A DNA stretch of 61,666 nucleotides. It comes from Candidatus Kuenenia stuttgartensis. GTDB taxonomy: Bacteria; Planctomycetota; Phycisphaerae; Phycisphaerales; SM1A02. The notes beneath the pieces were generated by a model. That model saw only the letters and a list, made by a program, of their open reading frames with translations, was not told where the DNA came from and ran no database searches. Shown here one piece after another: positions 8,569 through 16,440 of this stretch (the stretch's first letter is position 1; each line of letters starts with the position of its first letter). The stretch is taken from contig CAMDMA010000020.1 in NCBI GenBank assembly GCA_945902075.1, positions 1 through 61,666 of the forward strand, in the 5' to 3' direction. A program made the translations under genes and the position numbers.

Positions 8569-8877
8569 ATGCCAAGGACGATCGATTTCAGCAAAATCAC
8601 CGGCTTGATTTTCGTGGGCTGCGCAGCTTTTTCACTCAGCGCATGTGAAGGAAGCGCGGAGGGTGGTGATCAGGGGGGCGCGACTTCTGCATCGGCGGTC
8701 GGCGGAACATCGCCGGGTAGGGAGGCTGCGCAGCACCAGACTGGTGTTTCCGCGGAGGATGGGCGCGGTGCACGGTCGGCCTACGGAAAGGCGATGGAGA
8801 GCGCGGAGCGCCTGAAGGATGATGTCGCCGAGTACAACCGAAAACTCGAAGAGGCGGCCGATGGTAAGTACAAATGA
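8569..8877 (+). CDS. Small lipoprotein
   Basis: A 102-residue protein with one of the strongest SD sites in the window (AAGGAGGA, 4 nt before ATG). The N-terminus ends in a lipobox FSLSAC at about residues 21-26. A Gly/Ala/Ser-rich linker follows. The last 40 residues ([20 protein letters not shown]...) are charged and likely helical. It resembles small envelope lipoproteins with a helical tail; no known family is recognised. It is transcribed divergently from the FKBP gene across a shared palindrome. Confidence 0.7.
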   Translation: MPRTIDFSKITGLIFVGCAAFSLSACEGSAEGGDQGGATSASAVGGTSPGREAAQHQTGVSAEDGRGARSAYGKAMESAERLKDDVAEYNRKLEEAADGKYK

Positions 8878-9012
8878 TTTCGTGACTTGCGGACTCCGAC
8901 GGGGAGGATGTGCTTTCGCATTCGCGGGTTGAATCCGTCTCGCACTGCGCGGCGATTCCCCCACGCTCTCAGATCGTCTCAGTGGAGGCAACTGTCGGCA
9001 GAAGGAATCACG

Positions 9013-9786
9013 ATGATCGCGCCACAATCTGCTCTCCACCGCGCCAACATGAACGAAGCCAACACGAAGGCTCATCTCGATGCGCAGTGTGATGAGGACT
9101 CTGAGGATTGCGATTGCTGCGCCGGCAGCGGGCGGAAGACTTCAGCCCAGGCCACGGAGTCGGAGCATGGGTCAGCGGCGCAAGTACCGCTCGGCCCTCG
9201 CCCAGAAGTTGATCAGCCGCGAATCGCGCGGGCGGTGCGCGAGATTCTCATCGCGATGGGCGAAGATCCCGATCGAGATGGCCTGCTCGAAACACCAAAG
9301 CGCGTGGCCAAAGCATATTCCGAGATGTTCCGGGGACTTCGCGAGGACGTGTCAAAGCACCTCGCGCGGACGTTTGAGCAGCGCTCCGACGAACTTATCA
9401 CCGTGACCAACATCAACTTTTTTTCTGTCTGCGAGCATCACCTCCTGCCGTTCCATGGCCAAGCTCATGTGGCGTACATCCCAAGGCACGGAAGAGTGGT
9501 GGGTTTGTCGAAACTTGCACGCACGGTCGAGGTCTTCGCACAACGCCCTCAGCTGCAGGAGCGTCTCACCGATCAAATCGCGGACGCTCTCGTAGAGCAC
9601 CTCGACGCGGCTGCCGTCGCGGTCCTCGTTGAGGGCGAGCACATGTGTATGAAAATGCGTGGCGTACGCTCGCACGATGCGCGCATGACGACGGTCGCCC
9701 GTCGCGGAACGTTCCGTACGGATGAGCGTCGAGGTGCTGAGGCAGTCCAGTTTGTTCGCGATCTCGCGCACCGTGCGAGAGCATGA
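9013..9786 (+). CDS. folE: GTP cyclohydrolase I
   Basis: A 257-residue enzyme that turns GTP into 7,8-dihydroneopterin triphosphate, the first step of folate/pterin synthesis. The catalytic part starts near residue 70 ([20 protein letters not shown], then [12 protein letters not shown]). Zinc ligands are Cys140 and His143 in VCEHH and Cys212 in GEHMCM. The [16 protein letters not shown] segment is canonical. An AGAAGGA SD site supports ATG 9013. The N-terminal 65 residues are not part of the family core and include a Cys/acid cluster ([11 protein letters not shown]). The stop lies 6 nt from the convergent aminopeptidase stop. Confidence 0.95.
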   Translation: MIAPQSALHRANMNEANTKAHLDAQCDEDSEDCDCCAGSGRKTSAQATESEHGSAAQVPLGPRPEVDQPRIARAVREILIAMGEDPDRDGLLETPKRVAKAYSEMFRGLREDVSKHLARTFEQRSDELITVTNINFFSVCEHHLLPFHGQAHVAYIPRHGRVVGLSKLARTVEVFAQRPQLQERLTDQIADALVEHLDAAAVAVLVEGEHMCMKMRGVRSHDARMTTVARRGTFRTDERRGAEAVQFVRDLAHRARA

Positions 9787-9792
9787 TGCGAG

Positions 9793-10908
9793 TTAGCCGA
9801 GCTGATCAGGATTCAGGCCCTTCAGTTCCTCGGCGAGAAAGATGCCATCTTTGCGAATGATCTCACCATCAAATGCGATGGTGCCGCCGCCGTGATCCGC
9901 CCGTTGAATGCAGACGAGATCCCAGTGGATTTCGCTGCGATTTCCGTTCTCTGTCTCTTCGTAACAGCGACCGGGCGTGAAGTGAAATGACCCTGCGATC
10001 TTTTCGTCAAACAGGATGTCTTTCATCGCGTGCGTAATGTGCGGATTGAAGCCGATCGCAAACTCGCCAATGAACCGAGCGCCTTCATCGGTGTCGAGGA
10101 TGTCATTCAACTTCGCGCTATCACCTTGGCAGGAAGCCTCAACGATGCGCCCATTTCGGAAGACGAAGCGGACGTTTTCAAAACTCTGTCCGTTGTAGAC
10201 GGTCGGCGTGTTGTAGTGAAGCACACCGTTGACGCTATCGCGCACTGGAGCTGTGAAGCACTCGCCGTCTGGAATGTTTTTGTCACCACAGCAGGGAACC
10301 ACACCAACACCCTTGATTGAGAAGATGAGATCTGTCTCGCCTGGGCCCTTGATGTGCACGCGATCCGCGCGGCGCATTCGTGCCGCAAGCGGCTCGCAGG
10401 CGGCGGCCATGCGCGCGTAGTCCACACAACAGACTTTGAAGTAGAAGTCTTCGAACTCCTCTGTGCTGCGTCCTGCGAGCTGCGCCATCGACGGACTCGG
10501 CCAGCGGAGTACGCACCACTTCGTATGGTTCAGCCGCTGCTCGAAGTGAACCGGCTTTTGATAGAGCCGCGCCACCCGCTTCATTTCGTCGCCGGGAACG
10601 ATGGTCTGTTCGCTCACGTTGTAACCACCACGAAGTCCAACATAAGCCTGCATCTGCTTCATGCGATACAGATCGCAGTCGCTCCACGTTTGAAGATTTT
10701 TTTCCTCTCCACGGTAGAGCTCAGCCATGATGCGCGCTGATCGCTCAGCGACATGCGGTTGGCCGCCGACCGCGCGGGCTGCGCGAACGAGTGCGAGTGT
10801 CATCTCCACGGGAATATCGAACGACTCAATGAGAACATTCTCGCCCTTCTGAAGTTTGGTCGAGTGTCGGACGAGTAGTTCGGCAAGTTGGGTGTATCGC
10901 GGATCCAT
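9793..10908 (-). CDS. M29-family aminopeptidase (AmpS/AmpT type)
   Basis: About 371 residues. The start MDPRYTQLAELLVRHSTKLQ is typical of M29 metallo-aminopeptidases. Likely metal ligands and catalytic residues are in the C-terminal half: Glu in FIGEFAIG, Glu in LFDEKIAG, His in SFHF, Tyr in GRCYEE, and His/Asp in EIHWDLV. The enzyme would release N-terminal residues using two divalent metals. ATG 10908 is preferred because GGAG lies 6 nt upstream on the minus strand; ATG codons at 10920 and 10935 are alternatives. It is last in a minus-strand operon after threonine aldolase and a HAD phosphatase, suggesting amino-acid or peptide catabolism. Confidence 0.9.
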   Translation of the reverse strand: MDPRYTQLAELLVRHSTKLQKGENVLIESFDIPVEMTLALVRAARAVGGQPHVAERSARIMAELYRGEEKNLQTWSDCDLYRMKQMQAYVGLRGGYNVSEQTIVPGDEMKRVARLYQKPVHFEQRLNHTKWCVLRWPSPSMAQLAGRSTEEFEDFYFKVCCVDYARMAAACEPLAARMRRADRVHIKGPGETDLIFSIKGVGVVPCCGDKNIPDGECFTAPVRDSVNGVLHYNTPTVYNGQSFENVRFVFRNGRIVEASCQGDSAKLNDILDTDEGARFIGEFAIGFNPHITHAMKDILFDEKIAGSFHFTPGRCYEETENGNRSEIHWDLVCIQRADHGGGTIAFDGEIIRKDGIFLAEELKGLNPDQLG

Positions 10909-10956
10909 ACGGGGCTCCATGCATGTTCGTGGCATGCGATCGGGTGGGGGCCGAGT

Positions 10957-11625
10957 CTACGCGAGGAGCGTGATGACGGCGGCGACAGTCACTGCGCGAA
11001 CGTTTGGAAAGACAAGATCTGCTTCAGATTGCCGCTCAACCGTATGGCCCTTCGAGGTGATGGCGATACAACGCATTCCAGCAGCTTTTGCCGCTGTGAT
11101 TCCCGCAGGAGCGTCTTCAAACACGACACATCGGGCAGGTTCGATACCGATACGCGATGCAGCGAGCAGAAAGCACTCAGGATCGGGCTTCGAGTGCTTG
11201 ACGTCGCGGCCGGTCACGATCGCGTCAAACGCGCCGACGAGTTCGAGCCCATCGATCGCGCGTTGCACATTGAGTGGTGGACCCGACGAACCGACTGCGG
11301 TGCGGAAGCCGACAACTCGAAGCGATTGCACGAGTTCGCGCGCGCCGTCCATGATTGGAAATCGCACACCAACGATCTCGCGATATGCGGCTTCCTTCTC
11401 ATGATCGAGTGAGGCAATTTCGTCATGGGTCAATTCGCCGCGGCCTGCGCGAAGCCAGCATTCACGCAGCAAATCTTCGTTTCGGCGGCCGAAGTGGCTG
11501 TAGTAATCGTCGACGGTGACGGCGACTCCATGGCGCGCACTGATGAGTCGCCATGCTTCAAAGTGGGCGTCGTAACTATCGACGAGCGTTCCGTCGAGAT
11601 CAAAAATGGCGGCGTAGGTGTTCAT
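10957..11625 (-). CDS. HAD-superfamily hydrolase, beta-phosphoglucomutase-like
   Basis: A 222-residue HAD phosphatase/mutase of subfamily IA. Motif I is FDLDGTLVDS with two Asp near residues 8-10; motif II is GSSGPP; the motif III Lys is in KHSKPDPECF; motif IV is VVFEDAPAGITAAKAAG. A helical cap lies between motifs I and II. The substrate cannot be told from sequence; sugar phosphates are usual. It starts 17 nt after the aldolase stop and ends about 50 nt before the aminopeptidase start, in the same minus-strand operon. No SD site is evident. Confidence 0.9.
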   Translation of the reverse strand: MNTYAAIFDLDGTLVDSYDAHFEAWRLISARHGVAVTVDDYYSHFGRRNEDLLRECWLRAGRGELTHDEIASLDHEKEAAYREIVGVRFPIMDGARELVQSLRVVGFRTAVGSSGPPLNVQRAIDGLELVGAFDAIVTGRDVKHSKPDPECFLLAASRIGIEPARCVVFEDAPAGITAAKAAGMRCIAITSKGHTVERQSEADLVFPNVRAVTVAAVITLLA

Positions 11626-11642
11626 GAGCGTTTGAATTCGGA

Positions 11643-12689
11643 TCAAGCGGTATGTGGCTCAGTTGCTGCGGCGTGGATCGAACGCGCGGCAGCGTCGATA
11701 TCGGTGGCGGATACATCGAGGTGTGTCACCATGCGAACACGCCGAGGCCCCATCGGGATCGCGGCGACGTGATAACGAGCAAGCCGTGCGCAGAACTCTG
11801 ACGCAGTCCCGAGGCGCTGGTCTAGAGAAAAGAAAACCATGTTGGTCGGTACCTCATCGGGTGTGCCTTCGAGCATCAGGCCAGGAATCTCGGCGATGAA
11901 CCTTGCAAGAGCTCGCGCATTGGCGTGATCGTCTGCGAGGCGTACGACATGGTGATCAAGCGCATGAATTGCCGCGGCAGCGAGAAGGCCAGATTGCCGC
12001 ATGGCCCCCCCAAACATTTTGCGGAAACGCCGTGCACGCGCGATGAGCTTCGTGCTGCCAGCAAGTGCGCTTCCAACAGGTGCGCCAAGGCCCTTCGAGA
12101 AGCACACCGAAACACTATCCACGTGTTGCGTGAATGAAGTTGGTGCGATGTTGAGTGCGACGCATGCGTTCATCAAACGCGCGCCGTCGATGTGCACGTG
12201 AAGTCCACAATCGCGGCCCGCTGCAGCAACAGCGGCAAATTGTGCAACGGGCCAAACAGTGCCGCCGCCCTTGTTGTGGGTGTTTTCCATGACGAGCATT
12301 CGAGAGACAGGATTGTGTTGATCACGATTGCGAATCGCTGTGCGGACCTGCTCTGGTTCGAAGAGCCCGCGTGGGCCATCGAGCGGTGCAATCATGCAGC
12401 CGGACAGTGCCGCAGGGGCGCCAGTCTCGTAATGAATGATGTGACTCTCTCGGTGGGCGATGATCTCGTCGCCCGGCTCGCAGATCGAGCGGATCGCAAG
12501 TTGATTCGCCATGGTTCCAGAGGGAACGAAGAGCGCGGCCTCCGTACCAAGAAGAGCCGAGATTTTGGCCTCAAGGGCCTGCACCGTGGGTTCGTCACCG
12601 AGAACATCATCGCCAAGTGGGGCGGCCATCATGGCCTCGCGCATCGCCTGGGTCGGTCGTGTGACGGTGTCGCTACGAAGATCAATCAT
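11643..12689 (-). CDS. ltaE: Low-specificity L-threonine aldolase
   Basis: A 348-residue PLP-dependent fold-type I aldolase that cleaves L-threonine or L-allo-threonine to glycine and acetaldehyde. The N-terminus [20 protein letters not shown] and [11 protein letters not shown] are diagnostic. The PLP-binding Lys sits in [14 protein letters not shown], and the Asp of [11 protein letters not shown] contacts the cofactor ring. Length is normal. It leads the minus-strand operon aldolase-HAD-M29. The start at 12689 has no SD, but TACCAT lies 8 nt upstream. Confidence 0.95.
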   Translation of the reverse strand: MIDLRSDTVTRPTQAMREAMMAAPLGDDVLGDEPTVQALEAKISALLGTEAALFVPSGTMANQLAIRSICEPGDEIIAHRESHIIHYETGAPAALSGCMIAPLDGPRGLFEPEQVRTAIRNRDQHNPVSRMLVMENTHNKGGGTVWPVAQFAAVAAAGRDCGLHVHIDGARLMNACVALNIAPTSFTQHVDSVSVCFSKGLGAPVGSALAGSTKLIARARRFRKMFGGAMRQSGLLAAAAIHALDHHVVRLADDHANARALARFIAEIPGLMLEGTPDEVPTNMVFFSLDQRLGTASEFCARLARYHVAAIPMGPRRVRMVTHLDVSATDIDAAARSIHAAATEPHTA

Positions 12690-12697
12690 GGGGGCGG

Positions 12698-12703
12698 ATG
12701 GTA
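12698..12703 (-). promoter_or_regulatory. -10-like TACCAT, near-leaderless geometry
   Basis: TACCAT on the minus strand ends 8 nt before the ltaE ATG at 12689. The flanks CGTACCAT match the element before pabB. Confidence 0.5.
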
Positions 12704-12848
12704 CGGATCGCGGACGGACGCGGCGTTGATCGCGAAAGCATGCAGGTTTGATGGGCTTTTCTCTGTGCACCAAAGGGATCGCTGCAGCACATGTCCGAGA
12801 ATGCCGATGATGCAACGAATGAAGCAAGGCCTGCAGCGAGGGATAAAA

Positions 12849-15656
12849 ATGTCGAAGAGGCAGCCGAGCACCGTCAGCCCTTTATCGTGGGCTCGCACCG
12901 CGATTTACTCGTCTTTTTGCACGTCAATGTGCACGACGGCGATCGCGTTTGGTCAGGCGGAGTTGGTAGGCGGCATGCAGGATCCACGGGAGGCGAGCGT
13001 GCCGCGACGGTTGCTCGCACGCTTTGATTTCGAGGAAAACGCGACGTTTCCGATGGAATTGCCGGCTGGGTGGGCGCGTGTTCTTTCGGAAAGACCTTCT
13101 GGGAATGCCGACGGCACGAACGCTGTGGCCAAGTCCCGAGAGAAGTCTTTGGGTGTTCCAGACCTTCCGAACTTTGGGTCGGTCAAAGCGGAGGCGGGTG
13201 CTGGTCGAGGCCACAGTCACTGGTCGCTTCGGTTTGTCGTGGATGGCGCATCGATAGCGGTTTCAAGCGATCCCTCGCGCGTTCCCGTTGCTGTTGGCGC
13301 CCAGATCGCGGTAACTGCGTGGGCTCGTACGAAGGATCTGAAATTCGCGAACGTTCGACTTTCTTTACAATTTTGCGACGAGAATGCGACGCCAATCGGG
13401 CTCATTTACGCGAGCGAGTTGCTCCGGAGCGAGTCGGACTGGCGACAGCTTCGCATTGAGCCACCACCGGCACCCACGGGTGCGCGGGGGGTTTCGCTTT
13501 GGCTCGAAGTCGTTCAGCCGCGCTCGTTGAAGTCGAGCGACGAATCTCGTTTTGCTGTGACACAGCCGGACATTGCAGGAAGCGCGCTGTTCGACGACAT
13601 CGAGGTTTGGCAGATGCCTACGGTGGCATTCGAAGCGGATGGGCTGGGAGTCGTCGAACCCGGCGCGAAGGCAACGCTCACGTTGCGCTGTAATGATCCT
13701 GCTTCCGGCACGACGAGCGCGGTGGTGCGCGTGCGTGATGCAACCGGCGCGACCGTCCACAGCGCAAGCCTCGAAGTGCCACCCGATCGTGGAGTTTTGC
13801 TTGAGATGCCGCAGCTTCCGACGGGCTGGTACGAGGCAGAATCACGATTTTCAGCGGGAAATGAGCTGATTGCCAATCGGCGCGCACGGTTTGCTGTGCT
13901 GCCACGCGATCCATTTGAGCCTGATGAGCCGCCGCGTTTCGGCGCATCGCTTGGAGCGGGAGCGATGCCGATCGAACCCGCGGTAGATCTCGCGCGGGCG
14001 GCGTTCGTCGTGCTTCCGATCTGGGAGTCCACCACTGACACGCGTCAGTCCAAGCATGAAGTCGACCTCTTGCGAGTGAAGGTTGCGGCGTTGCTTGATC
14101 GCCGCGTTGAGCCGATGTTCCGGATCATGGGTGTCCCGGTGACGCTTGCGCGCGAACAGCGCATCGACACGGCAGATACGCTCGCACTCTTTGCGCTCGA
14201 GGAAAGTCGCTGGCGGCCGACGCTCGAGCCGTGGCTGCTTGCATTTGGGCAGCAGGTTGAGCAGTGGTTTATCGCTGATGAGCCGGTTGAGGCGACCCGT
14301 GCGGACATGTCGGAACGGGTTGAGACGCTCTCTCGCGCACTCGAAAATGCCATCGCAGGGCCGGCGATTGGTCTGCCGTGGTCGCCGTCGGAACCGCTTG
14401 TCGAGCCACTTGCTTCCGTGCTCAATCGCGGGCGGCACACCCTCGAAATTGTCGCGGATCCTGCGTGGCGGGAGAGTTCGGGCGAGATGTACGCGGGTCT
14501 GCCCACGGGTCCGCGCGCGATGGTTCGAATCGTGCCGCTTCTTCCCGGCAGTGTGGACGATCATGAGCGGGCGATCGATCTTGCCTTGCGAGCGATCGAC
14601 GCATGGCGCGCGGGGATCGACAACATCGCAGTTGACGTTCGTGCGGAGTCGCTTCCACTGATACCTGGTCCGCCGCTTGAACTCGCCGCCTGGAGGCAAG
14701 TTTCGACGCGCCTTTGCGGACGAAGGTTTGTGGCGGAAATCCCGGTCAAAGTAGGAATCCGGGCGCTTCTTGCCGACGGTCCGCGTGGACCTATGCTCGC
14801 GATGTGGAATGAAGGTGCCGAGGTCTTGTCGGAGGTGGCGGTTGATCTCGGGACCAGCGCCGTCTTCGCGACGGATCTTTGGGGTCGCGGATCAAAAATC
14901 GATCCGACGGCACGCGGGCACCTGTTACAGGTTGGTCGCGAACCGCTGTTCGTCGAGGGTGTGAGTCGCGAAATGTGCCTACTTCGAAGCGGTTTCCGTG
15001 CAAATCCAGTTTTTGCTGTCGCGCGACGTGCTGCTCAGGAAGGTGTCCTCGTTCTCGCGAATCCGTGGAGCGTTCCAATGAGCGGCGTGCTCACGATTGC
15101 CGCGCCAGATGTGCTCGGTTTGTCTCCGAAGACGCATCGATTCACGATCGAGGCGCTTGGTGAAGCGCGGCTTCCGGTGCAATTCAGTGTCCCGCGCTCG
15201 ATGGCTGCGGGTGAGACATTGGTGCGCGTCGATATCGACGCGACCGCGATTGAACCGTTTCGTGCTTCACTTCAGGCACCGCTTGAAGTCGGTTACCGCG
15301 ATGTTGCCATCGAGTCGTCGTGGCGGCTTGCACGTTCGATTGAGAGCGGCGCGATTGATCTCGTGCTCACCCTCAAGGTAGCCAACGTGAGCGCAAATCC
15401 GGTGGATATTGAGGCATTTGCGGTTGCAGATGGCTACACGCAGAGCAAGAAACCGATCACCGGACTTGCCCCTGGCGCAACTGCGGTGCGAGTTTTTCAC
15501 TTCGCCGACGGTGCGCGAAGGCTATCTGGGCGCGACATTCGAGCAGGCGTACATGATGCGGAGGCCGATGCGCGGCAACTTCGCCGCATCGCCATTCCGC
15601 CGCTGCTTCCGCCTGCGGAGTCGGTGGTCGGCGTACCCGACGAGGCAGCGCGCTGA
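12849..15656 (+). CDS. Large secreted protein of unknown function
   Basis: A 935-residue protein. Residues 1-37 look like a signal peptide ending near AIAFGQA. Residues about 55-260 look like a beta-sandwich, carbohydrate-binding-type module (LLARFDFEEN...WSLRFVVDG...VAVTAWARTKD... SALFDDIEVWQ). A middle part of about 350 residues mixes helices and strands (RAAFVVLPIWESTTD, QWFIADEP, NIAVDVRAESLPL) in a manner that could be a TIM barrel like a glycoside hydrolase, but no catalytic pair can be named. The last 250 residues look like Ig/NEW3-type beta domains (GVLVLANPWSVPMSGVL, DLVLTLKVANVSANPVDI). The ATG was chosen for the AGGGA SD five nt upstream and the signal peptide. Function is not recognised; polysaccharide binding or cleavage is a guess. 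Confidence 0.75.
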   Translation: MSKRQPSTVSPLSWARTAIYSSFCTSMCTTAIAFGQAELVGGMQDPREASVPRRLLARFDFEENATFPMELPAGWARVLSERPSGNADGTNAVAKSREKSLGVPDLPNFGSVKAEAGAGRGHSHWSLRFVVDGASIAVSSDPSRVPVAVGAQIAVTAWARTKDLKFANVRLSLQFCDENATPIGLIYASELLRSESDWRQLRIEPPPAPTGARGVSLWLEVVQPRSLKSSDESRFAVTQPDIAGSALFDDIEVWQMPTVAFEADGLGVVEPGAKATLTLRCNDPASGTTSAVVRVRDATGATVHSASLEVPPDRGVLLEMPQLPTGWYEAESRFSAGNELIANRRARFAVLPRDPFEPDEPPRFGASLGAGAMPIEPAVDLARAAFVVLPIWESTTDTRQSKHEVDLLRVKVAALLDRRVEPMFRIMGVPVTLAREQRIDTADTLALFALEESRWRPTLEPWLLAFGQQVEQWFIADEPVEATRADMSERVETLSRALENAIAGPAIGLPWSPSEPLVEPLASVLNRGRHTLEIVADPAWRESSGEMYAGLPTGPRAMVRIVPLLPGSVDDHERAIDLALRAIDAWRAGIDNIAVDVRAESLPLIPGPPLELAAWRQVSTRLCGRRFVAEIPVKVGIRALLADGPRGPMLAMWNEGAEVLSEVAVDLGTSAVFATDLWGRGSKIDPTARGHLLQVGREPLFVEGVSREMCLLRSGFRANPVFAVARRAAQEGVLVLANPWSVPMSGVLTIAAPDVLGLSPKTHRFTIEALGEARLPVQFSVPRSMAAGETLVRVDIDATAIEPFRASLQAPLEVGYRDVAIESSWRLARSIESGAIDLVLTLKVANVSANPVDIEAFAVADGYTQSKKPITGLAPGATAVRVFHFADGARRLSGRDIRAGVHDAEADARQLRRIAIPPLLPPAESVVGVPDEAAR

Positions 15657-15665
15657 ACTTGGACG

Positions 15666-16244
15666 CTAGCGCCAAAGCCCCGGTGATGGTGTTCGTCCGA
15701 ACAGACTCTGAAACGTCAGACGGTCAATCCGCCACGCATCGCCGTCGAGGCAGACTCGCAAAATCCAGCGAGTCGGAATGGTGCCAGAGGATTGAGCTGT
15801 CGCCGTCGCACACGCGAGCTCGACTTCGCCGGTGACGGCATCGATCGTTCTTCCAGAGATTCGCGTGATTCGGTTGGATTCGATTCGATTGCGCCGCTCA
15901 AGTGACTGCAGCGCGGCGCGGATTTCTGACACGGAAAAACTCGGATTTTCACGCGCCCCGTAGTTCAAAACCGCGTCCTTCGTGAAGAGTTCGAGCGCGC
16001 CCTCAGCGTCCGCGGAGACCGCTCGACCGACGAGCGCCTCCGCCACGGCAAGTGCCTCCTCTCCCGGGGTCACGACTGCGCGGCCGATCAAGATCGCGAT
16101 GATTGCGCACAGCAGCGTCCCGGCTGCGACGGCAAGTTCGCGCCGGCCGCCGCCCGTAAGAGCCCGCCAAAGGGCGAGGGCTGCGACGGCGACGAGAACA
16201 GTCGCGAGTGGCACGGGATTTTCAAAAAGCCATTCTGTCATCAT
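15666..16244 (-). CDS. Membrane-anchored protein with NTF2/SnoaL-like domain
   Basis: About 192 residues. Two hydrophobic segments (VPLATVLVAVAALALWRAL and LAVAAGTLLCAIIAILIG) anchor it. The rest resembles an NTF2/SnoaL-like fold: ALVGRAVSADAEGALELFTKDAVL, a central helix, and strands WILRVCLDGDAWRIDRLTF. No catalytic residues can be assigned. The minus-strand SD GGAGG lies 7 nt before ATG 16244. It is convergent with the large secreted protein, only 9 nt apart. Confidence 0.7.
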   Translation of the reverse strand: MMTEWLFENPVPLATVLVAVAALALWRALTGGGRRELAVAAGTLLCAIIAILIGRAVVTPGEEALAVAEALVGRAVSADAEGALELFTKDAVLNYGARENPSFSVSEIRAALQSLERRNRIESNRITRISGRTIDAVTGEVELACATATAQSSGTIPTRWILRVCLDGDAWRIDRLTFQSLFGRTPSPGLWR

Positions 16245-16440
16245 CACCTAGCCTCCGGCGGGGATCCTCCCGATTCTCGCAGGCAGCTGCGGTCGGGGGT
16301 GAATGGGGCGGCCACCCGTTGGCATTTTCTGCATACGTGAACGGCGCTCGGTCGATCTTCGCCGATGCGGCGGAGCCGCGCCCAGCAGGCCGGAGTGCGG
16401 CGCAGCCTGGTCGCGCTGTATCGCGATTTCGGTTTGCACG

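Noticed and set aside
8569-8877. Toxin-antitoxin or CRISPR-related small gene
   Set aside because: The product has a plain lipobox and helical tail; no partner gene or repeat array is present. No CRISPR array was found anywhere in the window.
12192-12848. Extension of the large secreted protein upstream of 12849
   Set aside because: This region is antisense to the threonine aldolase, and the signal peptide and SD support a start at 12849.
16303-16440. ATG 16303 as start of the fusion protein
   Set aside because: The extra 46 residues are Arg/Cys-rich and unlike a folded or signal segment; they look like non-coding upstream sequence, though the start is not proven.
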